Below, piece after piece: positions 49,901 to 57,686 of a stretch of DNA of 64,000 nt (position 1 is the stretch's first letter; the number at the start of each line of letters is the position of its first letter). The translations under genes were made by a program, and so were the position numbers. Origin of the DNA: Myxococcales bacterium (lineage in GTDB: Bacteria > Myxococcota > Polyangia > Nannocystales > Nannocystaceae); contig JAEUJW010000077.1 of the NCBI GenBank assembly GCA_016793465.1, positions 119,881 to 183,880 of the forward strand. Direction: 5' to 3'. The notes beneath the pieces were generated by a model that ran no database searches, was not told the DNA's origin, and saw only the letters and a program-made list of their open reading frames with translations.

Positions 49901-52331
49901 CGGCCCGATGCGCCCCGACGCGGAGACCCGCACGCTCGACCTCGAGGCGGGCTTCCGCGGCCGCGCCGCGTCGCGCCGCAGCGCGCACTTCTCGGGCGGC
50001 GGCCTGGCCTATCCGACCGCGCTGCACCACGTCGGCGACCACCGCCTCGGCGACCTCGGCGAGCACCTGCCGGCGCTGTTCGAGGACGGCTTCGACCGCG
50101 AGCGCGAGCGCCTGCTCGCGACCACCGCCGACATCCCCGGCGGCTCGATCTCCCCCGAGGCCCGCGAGCTGCTCGCGGCGGCCCGCGACCGCGTGAAGAC
50201 CACCAGCTACGCGACCGACGACGGCGTGCTGCGCGTCGAGGCCGGCGGCCGCTTCACCCGCGCCCGCACGATCGGCCGCTACCTCCGCGAGCTCGTGGTC
50301 TACGACGGCGAGACCCTCAGCGTCACCTACCCCGACCTCGACCTCCGCGTGGTCCGCCGCGTCGGCCTCGCCGAGCCCGCGCTGCTGGCCCAGTGGGTCC
50401 CGTGGCTGCTGCCCTCGCCCGACAACCTGGCCCGCTGGTACACGGTCACCCGCGTCGGCGACGGCACCCTGCGCCTGGCCCTCCACGGCCAGCCCGACAC
50501 CATCGACCTCGAGCTCGACGCCTCGCGCGACCTCGTGGCCGTCCGCCACCGCCGCGGCGACGAGCTGATCGGCGAGCAGACGTTCGAACACGCCGCCGAC
50601 GGCGTGACGATCGTCGCCGACGGCAAGCGCACCCGCGCGGCCGCCACCACGCAGGCGCTCGACCTCGCCGGCGGCGACGTCGCCACCACCCTGCAGCTGC
50701 CGCTGCGCGGCGACGCCGACCTCACCGCGGCCCTCGCCGAGACCACCCCCGGCGCGCCCGCGTGGCGCGACGTGCAGCGCCAGCGCCTCGCCGTGCTGGC
50801 GGCGCTGCAGCAGTACGGGCAGATCCCCGCGGTCCTGCAGGAGATGCTGGCCCACGGCCCGCTGACCCGCGGCGAGCTCGTGCTCGGCGGCGCCGGCATC
50901 AAGAGCGCCGACGACAAGGTCGCCGGCCGCCTGCTCGCCGGCCACGCGGACGACCCCGTCGCCGCCTACCTCGCGGCCCTGCGCAAGACCAGCCGCGGCC
51001 AGTCCGCGGCCATGGCCCAGGTCGCCAAAGCCCACGCCGGCACGCTGCCCGGCCTGCTCGCCAGCCACGCGACGATCCTCGCCGACGGCGCGCGCGCCGG
51101 CACGCCCGCCTCCCAGGAGCGCCTGCGCAGCTTCCTGACGACCTACGACCACCCCGACCTCGCGTACATTGCGACCTACCAGGCCGCGCGCATGAACGAC
51201 TGGCGGCGCCCGCTCGCCAGCGCCGGCGCGTGGGAGACGCTGGCCGCGACCCACCCCGAGTGGCAGACCGTCGCGTGGTTCGGCGCCGGTCAGGCCTACT
51301 GGCGCGGCGGCAAGCAGTCCGAGGCCGCCGACCGCTTCGAGCGGTCGCTGACCGCCGCCGCCGAGCTCGGCCAGACGCCGGTGGTCGACTGGAGCGTGCG
51401 CTCGGCCGTGCAGTCGAGCCGCGGCCAGGCCGGCTGGCGCATGCTGTGGAACCGCTGGCGCGCCGCGGTCCAGAGGTCGGGCGACGTGGGCCAGCTGATG
51501 GCGCTGGTGACCGCGGCGCAGCAGCTCGGCGAGCCGGGCGAGATCCACCGCGCGCTCGTCGGCGCCGACCGCAGCAAGCTCGACCCCGCGTCGGGCGGCC
51601 AGCTCGTGCAGGTGCTGCTGAACGCCGACCAGATCTCCGACGCCCAGGTGGTGCTCCGCGGCCTGCTGCAGCGCAGCCCCGACGACCCCGCGACCCTCGA
51701 GCTCGCCAGCCGCGTCGCCGAGCGCCAGGGCCGCCTCGACGAGGCCGCCGACCTCGCCGATCGCGCGCTCGCCGGCGCCGGCGACCTGCCGCTCGACCGC
51801 CTGCGCAACGCCTACCGCCGCCTGCTCGACCTGCGCGTGCGCCTCGCCGAGTCGATCGACCAGCCTGACCCGAAGACCAGGTCGCAGCAGACCGGCCGCA
51901 CCCCGCTCGACGCGGCCCTCGACGTCGCCGCCCGCTGGCGCGCCGAGGACCCCGACAACAAGGAGATCGACGAGCGCTGCGCGGCCCTGCTGTTCACCCT
52001 CGGCCAGCCCGACGAGGCGGTCCGCCACCTCGACAGCGTGGTCGAGCGCCACCCCGGCGAGGGCGACGCCTACGCCGCCGTCGCCGGCGCGCTCGAGCGC
52101 GAGGGCCGGTTCGCGGACGCCGACCGCCGCTGGCAGCAGGCGATCGCCGTCGAGCCGACCAACCCGACCTGGCTCATCAGCCGCGCGCACAACCTCCTGA
52201 CCTCCGGCGACACCGCGGGCGCGCGCGCCCTCGCCGAGCAGGTCAAGGCCGGCAAGTGGCAGGACCGCTTCTCCGGCAGCGAGTACGAGGCCAGGGAGCT
52301 GCTGCGCCAGCTCGACGCGCACACGCGCTGA
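46959..52331 (+). CDS. FecR-VIT-vWA-TPR membrane protein
   Basis: 1790-residue protein, strong Shine-Dalgarno GGGAGGT five bases before ATG and overlap with the sigma gene. Order: cytoplasmic helix region; membrane helix 70-92; FecR domain about 105-215 (LADGSTAILRAGAAVQQHG, GDIEVRGTKF); VIT domain 270-395 (VARTTIDQTFFNTTNFELEG, YSFPLPADAAISRLAMYVDG); vWA 497-660 with MIDAS D503-T-S-A-S507; Gly-rich segment 850-945 with GYGRGSG as in myxobacterial AgmX/TonB-like proteins; a large beta domain; and about six TPRs from residue 1440. Probably a sigma-regulated envelope protein that controls its own sigma factor. Metal-dependent binding through MIDAS is likely. Confidence 0.88.
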   Translation: MSREPDNHEPADANLDRLLTMAESPPQLDPEARARLLARLQRSAVDLKKTPTPASGGPTPMSPRNRPTFARLAAYTLSVAAAGALAWTGYRFFAAERDPSAVSPDSYALHRNDGQRPLTVTLADGSTAILRAGAAVQQHGPRRLELVEGEVLLDVVPGEGTFKITAAAGDIEVRGTKFLLRQQDRAELIAGVLRGEVRLFNGAGEAILRAGEAGKLSPGTAPQRHQAERLSHEVAWARDALVDPTDELKAVRRGNLLARFPNWEGREWPLPVRSMDVDVYVENGVARTTIDQTFFNTTNFELEGVYSFPLPADAAISRLAMYVDGKLMEAGITERQEGREIYESIVYRRRDPALLEWMQGNQFRVRVFPLPARTEKRILLSYTQPLASLYGDYSVRVPIPEYDVPVETLRYRVHVKDKTLKLDSCCVEFAVSDVGDERLAEATLRNAALGEDLALTLYPSQKPPEAGLAVQPDPGGDYVMARVRPTLPQSSQHVPRRWVVLHDTSASRSPAELAAQTRFLKAALKELDEADRLTLLAFDSTLRSLEGGFQRVDRLDLGAVDGFLARENREHVGATELARAVDHALGLFAEDAGPEAPHILYVGDGLVSDRSDAGRAALRERLQGKATFVAAAVGDETDAGLLADLAGATGGLHVQLTPGGDLGWQALDLAAALNTARLQNIRVSLRDAGDAEYAARVHLSATSLSDGEALVALTRRTGAAGPVPSAMVVEGTLAGAPWSQRFDLPKPAGDAAYLPRLWARAQVEADVRAGAEAHKAEITALGMQHFLVTPFTSLLVLESEAMYRQFKVRRPSDKDWARYDAPAEIEVVREQLGIREPAPGTLVQRRPIGLLGNYNHYQYGGFDDAIGGGWFSPGQGNIGLSGLGLTGFGRGGGGVGEGTIGLGSTGLIGAGGGGGTGSGYGRGSGAGFGGRGTRVPSVRGGDFTLGDLKSTETTETLTRASFVTTSELARSADAWSRDSFAGPMRPDAETRTLDLEAGFRGRAASRRSAHFSGGGLAYPTALHHVGDHRLGDLGEHLPALFEDGFDRERERLLATTADIPGGSISPEARELLAAARDRVKTTSYATDDGVLRVEAGGRFTRARTIGRYLRELVVYDGETLSVTYPDLDLRVVRRVGLAEPALLAQWVPWLLPSPDNLARWYTVTRVGDGTLRLALHGQPDTIDLELDASRDLVAVRHRRGDELIGEQTFEHAADGVTIVADGKRTRAAATTQALDLAGGDVATTLQLPLRGDADLTAALAETTPGAPAWRDVQRQRLAVLAALQQYGQIPAVLQEMLAHGPLTRGELVLGGAGIKSADDKVAGRLLAGHADDPVAAYLAALRKTSRGQSAAMAQVAKAHAGTLPGLLASHATILADGARAGTPASQERLRSFLTTYDHPDLAYIATYQAARMNDWRRPLASAGAWETLAATHPEWQTVAWFGAGQAYWRGGKQSEAADRFERSLTAAAELGQTPVVDWSVRSAVQSSRGQAGWRMLWNRWRAAVQRSGDVGQLMALVTAAQQLGEPGEIHRALVGADRSKLDPASGGQLVQVLLNADQISDAQVVLRGLLQRSPDDPATLELASRVAERQGRLDEAADLADRALAGAGDLPLDRLRNAYRRLLDLRVRLAESIDQPDPKTRSQQTGRTPLDAALDVAARWRAEDPDNKEIDERCAALLFTLGQPDEAVRHLDSVVERHPGEGDAYAAVAGALEREGRFADADRRWQQAIAVEPTNPTWLISRAHNLLTSGDTAGARALAEQVKAGKWQDRFSGSEYEARELLRQLDAHTR
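47259..47276. repeat. 18-bp palindromic repeat family, copy 12
   Basis: GCTGTC-TCTCCG-GACAGC, perfect six-base arms, beginning at codon position 1 of the vWA gene. Confidence 0.6.
47603..47620. repeat. 18-bp palindromic repeat family, copy 13
   Basis: GCTGTCCCCGGGGACAGC, a perfect palindrome over all 18 bases, beginning at codon position 3 of the vWA gene. Confidence 0.65.
49122..49139. repeat. 18-bp palindromic repeat family, copy 14
   Basis: CCTGTCCCTTCGGCCATG in the vWA gene, codon position 1. Confidence 0.45.
51864..51881. repeat. 18-bp palindromic repeat family, copy 15
   Basis: CCTGACCCGAAGACCAGG in the vWA gene, codon position 1; differs from the 7678 copy at four bases. Confidence 0.4.
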
Positions 52332-52358
52332 GCCCCACCCGCGCCGCCGTGCATGCGC

Positions 52359-52364
52359 TATCGT
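52359..52364 (+). promoter_or_regulatory. -10-like hexamer TATCGT, N6 to ATG
   Basis: Exactly six bases before ATG 52371. Confidence 0.5.
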
Positions 52365-52370
52365 CGCGGC

Positions 52371-52934
52371 ATGGCGCGCGCATCGTCCCTCGTCGTCGTC
52401 GTCGTCGTCCTCGCCTGCGGCCCCGCCCCCGACACCACCAGCGCGAGCGGCGGCTCGAGCGAGGCGACCGCCGACCTCACCGGCACCCCGGCCCCGACGT
52501 CGACGACCGCGACCCCGACGTCGACGTCGACGTCGAGCGAGCCCACCACCGGCGAACCCGTCGCCTGCGAGCGCCCCGAGGGCGACCCCGTCGACGTGCT
52601 CGTGTTTAATAGCGTCACCGACGCCGACGACCGCGTGGTCGTGCGCCCCGCCGACCTGACCTGCGGCGACGGCGGCAACCTCTACGCCTGCAACTGCGTC
52701 GAGGCGGCCGCCGACCGCCTCGTCATCGCGTCGCCGATCGCCGTCGGCACCGTCGAGTTCACCGCCGACGCCGGCCCCGAGCGCATCGAGTGCGCCCTCG
52801 GCGACGACGGCTGCAGCAGCACCCCCACCGCCGGCACCCTGACCCTCACCCGCGCCGACCCCGACTGCGTGGTCGGCAGCGTCGCCTTCGGCCCCGCGGG
52901 CACCGGCGTGTTCGCCGTCTCCCCCTGCACCTGA
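52371..52934 (+). CDS. Small Thr-linker lipoprotein
   Basis: 187-residue lipoprotein: signal peptide VVVVVVLAC, Thr/Ser/Pro linker with TSTTATPTSTSTSSEPTTG, then a ~110-residue domain with seven or eight Cys (VACERPEGD, LTCGDGGNLYACNCVEAAA, IECALGDDGCSS, PDCVVGSV, SPCT at the very end). Probably disulfide-bonded on the cell surface. No family recognised. The leaderless signature decides the ATG at 52371 over one six codons upstream. Confidence 0.72.
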   Translation: MARASSLVVVVVVLACGPAPDTTSASGGSSEATADLTGTPAPTSTTATPTSTSTSSEPTTGEPVACERPEGDPVDVLVFNSVTDADDRVVVRPADLTCGDGGNLYACNCVEAAADRLVIASPIAVGTVEFTADAGPERIECALGDDGCSSTPTAGTLTLTRADPDCVVGSVAFGPAGTGVFAVSPCT

Positions 52935-53018
52935 CGATCGCGCGCGGACCCGCGTGCGCGTCGGCGGGTCCGCGGCGGCGTCGCTGCCGCTATGATGCGC
53001 CGCGGAGGGGCGCCGACG

Positions 53019-54578
53019 ATGCATAGAGACGTCCGGAGTTCGGGTGCGCTGGGGCTCGCGCTGGCGATCGGCTGCGGCGACGCGGGGTCGACGAGCGACG
53101 CGACGGAGACGGGCATGACGGGCACGTCGAGCACGACGAGCGCGGGCCCCGGTGACACGTCGGCGGCGCCGACGACGGGTGAGGCCGCGAGCGGCGGGAC
53201 CACGAGCGGCGGGACCACGAGCGGCGGGACCACGAGCGACGACTCCGGGCCCGCGCCGATCGACTGCGGCGCGTTCACGCCGGGGCCCGACTTCCACGTG
53301 TGCACGGCGACGTACCTCGGCGGCGCCGGGGCCGACGCGGCGGGCGGCCTCGACTTCGCGCCCGACGGCACGCTGGTGGTCGGCGGGGGCTTCCCCGGGC
53401 ACACGTTCGGGGCGACGCCGACGGTGATCGGCGACGGCGACGGCGCGGTGGTGCGGATGGCGTCGGACGGGCGCACGGTGCTGTCGGTGACGCGGCTCGC
53501 CGCCGCCGTGCAGGACCTCGCGGTCGCGGCCGACGGCACGATCGCCGTCGTCGGCGAGTTCGGCGCGGCGCGGCTGGCCGCCGACGGCTCGGCCGCGCTG
53601 TGGACCGCCGCGCTCCCGGGGGCCCGGCGCGTCGCGGTCGGCGTCGACGGCACGGTCGCGGCCCTGCACGACGCGGCCGTCGCGGTGTTCGCGGCCGACG
53701 GCGCCGCCCTCGGCGAGTTCGCCGTCGCCGGCACGGCGATCCACGACATCGCGGTCGACGGCGTCAGCCACAGCGTGTTCGCCACCGGCTACCGCCAGAG
53801 CGACCAGGGCGCGTGCCAGCAGTACAAGAGCACGTTCATCCGCAGCTACGGCTACGACGGCGCGGTCCGGTGGGTCGACTACGACTGGGACGGCGAGGAC
53901 GTCGACGACACCGAGGACTGCGCCGACTCGACCGGCTTCGGCCTGGCGATCGGCCGCGACGGCAAGCTCTACTACGCGGCCAAGAGCGACGGCGGCAACA
54001 CGGTCCACCGCAAGCAGCCGCGCGACCTCACCGCCGACGCGCCCAACGTCGCGACCGACCCCTACGACACGCCCTACGGGCTGAAGGGCGCCAACGCGGT
54101 CGGCTACTACGCGCGCTTCGACCCGGCCACGGGGGCGCACGAGGGCGGGCAGTTCATCGTCAGCCGCAAGGCCGGGCCCGGCGAGGACCCGGCCGCCGCC
54201 GAGGCCAACGCCGCGCCGCCCGACCAGGCGACCGCGCTCGCCGACGGCACGATCGTGGTCGTCGGCAACGCGGCGTACCTGCTCGAGGGCCACGACGACA
54301 AGTCGATCGACGGCGCGCCGCTCGGCGCCTACACGGCCTACGAGCCCTACGTGCTGATCGTCTCGCCCGACTTCCAGCAGCGCCTGGCGTGGACCGCCTT
54401 CACCGCCGCCGGCCCCGGCTCGTCGCGCGGGGTCGCCGTCGGCCCCGACCGCGCCGCCGCGCTGTTCGGTCAGTCCGCGGAGGACGTCGCGAAGGGGCCG
54501 CTGATCACCGTCGACGCGCTCCAGCCGTCCCCGGGCGGCGACGCGGACGCCTGGCTGACCGTGTTCCCCGCCCCGTGA
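53019..54578 (+). CDS. Propeller-type surface lipoprotein
   Basis: 519-residue lipoprotein, lipobox LAIGC. The linker carries three exact 15-bp repeats encoding SGGTT (53192-53236). The rest alternates strands in the manner of a beta-propeller: GGLDFAPDGTLVVGGG, LAVAADGTIAVVGEFGA, RRVAVGVDGTVAALHD, FGLAIGRDGKLYYAAKSDGG. TATGAT at 52991-52996 contains the two upstream ATGs, so they cannot be starts if it is the -10; GGAGGGG at 53004-53010 then serves ATG 53019. Stop is immediately adjacent to the convergent stop at 54579. Confidence 0.78.
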   Translation: MHRDVRSSGALGLALAIGCGDAGSTSDATETGMTGTSSTTSAGPGDTSAAPTTGEAASGGTTSGGTTSGGTTSDDSGPAPIDCGAFTPGPDFHVCTATYLGGAGADAAGGLDFAPDGTLVVGGGFPGHTFGATPTVIGDGDGAVVRMASDGRTVLSVTRLAAAVQDLAVAADGTIAVVGEFGAARLAADGSAALWTAALPGARRVAVGVDGTVAALHDAAVAVFAADGAALGEFAVAGTAIHDIAVDGVSHSVFATGYRQSDQGACQQYKSTFIRSYGYDGAVRWVDYDWDGEDVDDTEDCADSTGFGLAIGRDGKLYYAAKSDGGNTVHRKQPRDLTADAPNVATDPYDTPYGLKGANAVGYYARFDPATGAHEGGQFIVSRKAGPGEDPAAAEANAAPPDQATALADGTIVVVGNAAYLLEGHDDKSIDGAPLGAYTAYEPYVLIVSPDFQQRLAWTAFTAAGPGSSRGVAVGPDRAAALFGQSAEDVAKGPLITVDALQPSPGGDADAWLTVFPAP

Positions 54579-54932
54579 TCAGCGCCGGCGCCCGGCGACC
54601 TTGCGCCGGCCCGGCCTGGCCCGCGACCCCGGCACCAGCGCCGCGATCGCGGCCTGGACGTCGAGCGTCCAGCGCTCGGCCTCCGCGTCGCTCGGCGCCA
54701 GCACCTCGAACGTCGGGTCCGCGGCGCCCCAGCCCTCGAGGATGAGGATCTCCGCCAGCAGCAGCGTGGGCTCGAGGTGCCCCGCCTCGCGGCGCAGCGA
54801 CACCACCCGCGCGACCAGCCGCCGCCACGCCTCGGCCTCGCGCGGCGGATCGCCGCGGCCCGCGTGCATCAGCGAGTAGAACTCGGCCAACGCGATCGCC
54901 ACCGCGGCGTCCAGCATGCGGCGCGTCATCAT
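54579..54932 (-). CDS. Small conserved-looking hypothetical protein
   Basis: 117-residue protein, mostly helical, with no signal peptide and no recognised family: DAAVAIALAEFYSLMHAGRG, LLLAEILILEGWGAADPTFE, and an Arg/Lys-rich end. It is called real because TAGAGT lies exactly six bases before ATG 54932 and the codon pattern fits this strand. Its stop TGA abuts the convergent stop so that the two form TGATCA. Confidence 0.55.
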   Translation of the reverse strand: MMTRRMLDAAVAIALAEFYSLMHAGRGDPPREAEAWRRLVARVVSLRREAGHLEPTLLLAEILILEGWGAADPTFEVLAPSDAEAERWTLDVQAAIAALVPGSRARPGRRKVAGRRR

Positions 54933-54938
54933 CGCCGG

Positions 54939-54944
54939 ACTCTA
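54939..54944 (-). promoter_or_regulatory. -10-like hexamer TAGAGT, N6 to ATG
   Basis: Exactly six bases before ATG 54932. Confidence 0.45.
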
Positions 54945-55209
54945 CCACCGCGGCGGCGTCGTGCCTGTCGTACGCTGCCCCGCCGCCGCTCGCTTCCCGA
55001 CACTCCGGGCAAGATCGCGCCGTCATGGCCACGCCACGCTCTGGCGCGCGTGCGACGAGCCGCTCCGCCTCGACGACCCCGCCGCCGCGGCCGCGACCAG
55101 CAGCTCGTCGACCGCGTGGCCGACCTCCTGACGATCCCCGGACGCACGCGGGTGTCGTGCGCGCACCACGTGCGTCTCGCGTGGCGGCGAGACGTGTTAC
55201 CCATGGGCC

Positions 55210-56034
55210 GTGCGACAAGACAGGCAGGAGCTCCTCGACTTCGCGGTGGCGACCGCGCGGGCGGCGGGAGAGGTGTTGATGGACCGCTTCGAGGGCCTGC
55301 TGCACGTCCGCAGCAAGTCGACCGCCGGCGACCTCGTGACCGACGCCGACCGCGCCGCGGAGGACGTCGTGCTCTCGCGGATCCGCGGCGCCTACCCCGG
55401 GCACGCCATCCTCGCCGAGGAGTCGGGCGCGCTCGGGCCGGCGGCCCCGCTGCGCTGGGTCGTCGACCCGCTCGACGGCACCACCAACTACGCCCACCGC
55501 CTGCCGCACTTCAGCGTGTCGATCGCCCTCGTCGACGAGCACGGCCCGCTCGTCGGCGTCGTCCACGACCCCAACCGCGACGAGACCTTCTTCGCCGCGC
55601 GCGACGGCGGGGCCTTCCTCGACAGCCCGCGCGCGCGCGCCCGCGGCGGCCCCGCGCGCCTGCAGGTCAGCGGCACCGACACTCTGGGCGCCGCCCTCGT
55701 CGCCACCGGCTTCCCCTACCTGCGCGACGCCGGCCGCGGCGACAACCTGCCCGAGGTCAACCGCCTGGTCCCTCGCATCCGCTGCATGCGCCGCACCGGG
55801 TCCGCGGCCCTCGACCTGTCCTATGTCGCCGCCGGTCGCCTCGACGGCTACTGGGAGGCCCGCCTCTCGCCCTGGGACATCGCCGCCGGCGCGCTGCTCG
55901 TGCGCGAGGCCGGCGGCACGGTCGTGCGCATGGACGGCTCGCCCTGGGACATCGCCCACGGCGACCTCGTGGCCGGCGGCCCTCCGCTCGCCGACCTCCT
56001 TGTCGAAGAATTGACGGCCGCCCGCCGCGGCTGA
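55210..56034 (+). CDS. Inositol monophosphatase family enzyme
   Basis: 274-residue metal-dependent phosphatase of the IMPase/SuhB/CysQ/HisN superfamily. Metal ligands: LVTDADRAAE, ILAEESG (Glu70/71), WVVDPLDGTTNY (Asp86, Asp89), and LSPWDIAAGALLVREAGG near residue 220. A second SPWDI in the last 30 residues mimics the motif. The substrate (inositol-P, PAP or histidinol-P) cannot be told. GTG 55210 is the only start in frame near the family N-terminus; TGTTAC nine bases upstream is a weak -10 candidate. Followed by a gene remnant in another frame. Confidence 0.88.
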   Translation: MRQDRQELLDFAVATARAAGEVLMDRFEGLLHVRSKSTAGDLVTDADRAAEDVVLSRIRGAYPGHAILAEESGALGPAAPLRWVVDPLDGTTNYAHRLPHFSVSIALVDEHGPLVGVVHDPNRDETFFAARDGGAFLDSPRARARGGPARLQVSGTDTLGAALVATGFPYLRDAGRGDNLPEVNRLVPRIRCMRRTGSAALDLSYVAAGRLDGYWEARLSPWDIAAGALLVREAGGTVVRMDGSPWDIAHGDLVAGGPPLADLLVEELTAARRG

Positions 56035-56252
56035 CCGTCGCGCTCCACCTCGGCACCGACGCGACCGGCCCGCTGCTCCAGACCATGCCCACCAGCGAGC
56101 CCCTGGTGCCCGGCGCGACCACCGAGGTCGTGTTCGAGGTGCTCGCGCCGCCGCAGCCCCTCAACTACTTCGTGCTCGTCGACGCCGACGAGGCCGTCGA
56201 CGAGTGCCGCGAGCAGAACAACGGCGCGCTGGCGTTCGGCGCGGCCTGCTGA
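56031..56252 (+). pseudogene. C-terminal CARDB domain remnant without a gene start
   Basis: Directly after the phosphatase, in a different frame, LTVALHLGTDATGPLLQTMP, then EPLVPGATTEVVFEVLAPPQ and FVLVDADEAVDECREQNNGA read like the end of a CARDB domain, close in pattern to the C-terminus of the lipoprotein at 4863. There is no signal peptide or N-terminal part; an ATG at 56085 would give only 56 residues. A leftover of a larger surface-protein gene is the best explanation. Confidence 0.5.
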
Positions 56253-56256
56253 GGCG

Positions 56257-56892
56257 TCACGCGGCCCTGGCGTCGGCGACCAGGGCGTCGAGGTCGAGCC
56301 GGTCGGACGCGGTCGTGTCGGCGCTCAGGCTGTCGCGCATGAGCGCCAGGGCCTCCTGGTGGGCCGTCGTCGTGCACGAGGCCACGCAGTCGGCCGGCAC
56401 CGTGAGCCGGTAGTTGCGCATGTGCGCGTCGTAGGCGGTGAACAGGATGCACTGGTTGGTGGTGACGCCGGTCATCACCAGCCGGCGCGCGCCGAGGTGG
56501 GCCAGCAGCAGCTCGAGCGGGGTGGCGTAGAACCCGGAGTGCTTGGGCTTCAGCACGAAGTAGTCGTCGGCCCGCGGGTGCAGCGGGTCGAGCAGCAGGC
56601 GCCCGCGTTGCGAGCGGCGCACGTGCTCGACGGTGGCCTGGAAGTCGGAGCGCCACAGGCCGAAGTTGTCGTTGACGTACAGCACCGGCACGTGGGCCGC
56701 GCGGGCGCGCTCGGCCAGCGCGGCGATCCGCCGGGCCGCCGGCTGGGCGTTGTGCAGCAGCCCGTCGCCGCCGGGGAAGTTAAGGTCGTTGATCATGTCG
56801 ACGATCAGCAGGACGAGCGAGCTGCGAGCGGGGCAGTGCATGCCGGCGCGGATGACCAGCGCGTCCTCCGCGGGGGTCGATGGGTCTCGCAT
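56257..56892 (-). CDS. Isochorismatase-like cysteine hydrolase
   Basis: 211-residue cytoplasmic hydrolase with the Asp-Lys-Cys triad: Asp32 in LLIVDMINDLNF, Lys115 in VLKPKHSGF, Cys148 in MTGVTTNQCILFTAYDAHMR, and the cis-peptide before it (GVTTN). Relatives are nicotinamidases, ureidoacrylate and isochorismate hydrolases; the substrate here is unknown. Start ATG 56892; a TATGCC at 56904-56909 is a possible -10. Divergent from the lipoprotein at 57041, with a 17-bp palindrome between them. Confidence 0.88.
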   Translation of the reverse strand: MRDPSTPAEDALVIRAGMHCPARSSLVLLIVDMINDLNFPGGDGLLHNAQPAARRIAALAERARAAHVPVLYVNDNFGLWRSDFQATVEHVRRSQRGRLLLDPLHPRADDYFVLKPKHSGFYATPLELLLAHLGARRLVMTGVTTNQCILFTAYDAHMRNYRLTVPADCVASCTTTAHQEALALMRDSLSADTTASDRLDLDALVADARAA

Positions 56893-56946
56893 GCCATAGC
56901 CTTGGCATATCCCGCGCGCACGACCATCCCGGGGCGGGCGCCGCGG

Positions 56947-56963
56947 CCTGAAAGTTTTTCAGG
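56947..56963. promoter_or_regulatory. 17-bp palindrome in a divergent intergenic region
   Basis: CCTGAAA-GTT-TTTCAGG, perfect seven-base arms, about 55 bp before one start and 77 bp before the other. Possible operator or hairpin. Confidence 0.4.
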
Positions 56964-57040
56964 CGGTCCGCGAGCTCCGCGTCGCCACGAAAAGTTTACC
57001 CCGCCCGTCCCCGCGGCCGCGCTGATACGATGCGAGGCCC

Positions 57041-57673
57041 GTGCGCCGCACCCTCCTCGTCCTCCAGTTCACGCTGTTCGCCGCCTGCGACCGCACCCCC
57101 GAGCCCGCCGCGCCCCCACCGGCGGTGCCCACGACCCCCAATCCACCCGCGACCCCCGAGGCCCAGCCCGTGCCGAACCCGAACCAGGCGAACCTGTTCA
57201 CCAGCAGCGACGGCCTGGTCGCCGCCCCGCGCCCGGCCGGCGAGGGCTGGGAGTGCGTCGAGCAGACCGCCACCGACCCCGGCGCCGAGGCCACGCTGAT
57301 TAAATGTCGGCGCACCGATCGCTCGCGGTTCTTCTTCCTGATGGCGAAGGACTACGTGGTCCCGCCCGAGCAGGTCCGGCCGGCCGGCGACCTCGCCGAC
57401 AAGGTGTTCCCCGCGACCTACGACAAGCTGTTCCAGTCGCACCGCGTCGCCTCGTCGACGGCCGTCAGCCACGCCGGCCTGCCCGCCCACGAGCTGCAGA
57501 TCGAGGCCGTGCACGCCAGCATGGGGCCGATCCGCAAGCGCGAGCGGGTGGTCGTCAAGGACACCCACGTGTTCGTGATCAGCGCCGAGGGCAAGCCCGA
57601 GGTGTTCGACGCCGAGGAGGCGACCATCGACGCGTGGTTCGCCGGCGCCGCATTCAAGCACGCCGGGTCGTGA
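57041..57673 (+). CDS. Lipoprotein of unknown function
   Basis: 210-residue lipoprotein (lipobox LFAAC), Pro-rich spacer of about 30 residues, then one compact domain: LVAAPRPAGEGWECVEQTAT, LIKCRRTDRSRFFFLMAKDY, KVFPATYDKLFQSHRVASST, ERVVVKDTHVFVISAEGKPE. Two Cys may pair. No family recognised. TACGAT lies nine bases before GTG 57041. Codons ATT AAA TGT at 57299 are an AT patch. The next gene starts 13 bases after the stop but has its own TAGCAT. Confidence 0.65.
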   Translation: MRRTLLVLQFTLFAACDRTPEPAAPPPAVPTTPNPPATPEAQPVPNPNQANLFTSSDGLVAAPRPAGEGWECVEQTATDPGAEATLIKCRRTDRSRFFFLMAKDYVVPPEQVRPAGDLADKVFPATYDKLFQSHRVASSTAVSHAGLPAHELQIEAVHASMGPIRKRERVVVKDTHVFVISAEGKPEVFDAEEATIDAWFAGAAFKHAGS

Positions 57674-57679
57674 TAGCAT
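57674..57679 (+). promoter_or_regulatory. -10-like hexamer TAGCAT, N7 to ATG
   Basis: Seven bases before ATG 57687; it straddles the stop region of the preceding gene. Confidence 0.4.
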
Positions 57680-57686
57680 CACGAAG

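Noticed and set aside
46845..54293. A 2482-codon open frame on the minus strand, antisense to the vWA gene and neighbours
   Set aside because: Long antisense frames are normal opposite GC-rich genes with strong third-position bias; its Val/Gly/Ala/Arg/Asp-dominated sequence has no domain, while the plus strand carries FecR, VIT, vWA and TPR motifs.
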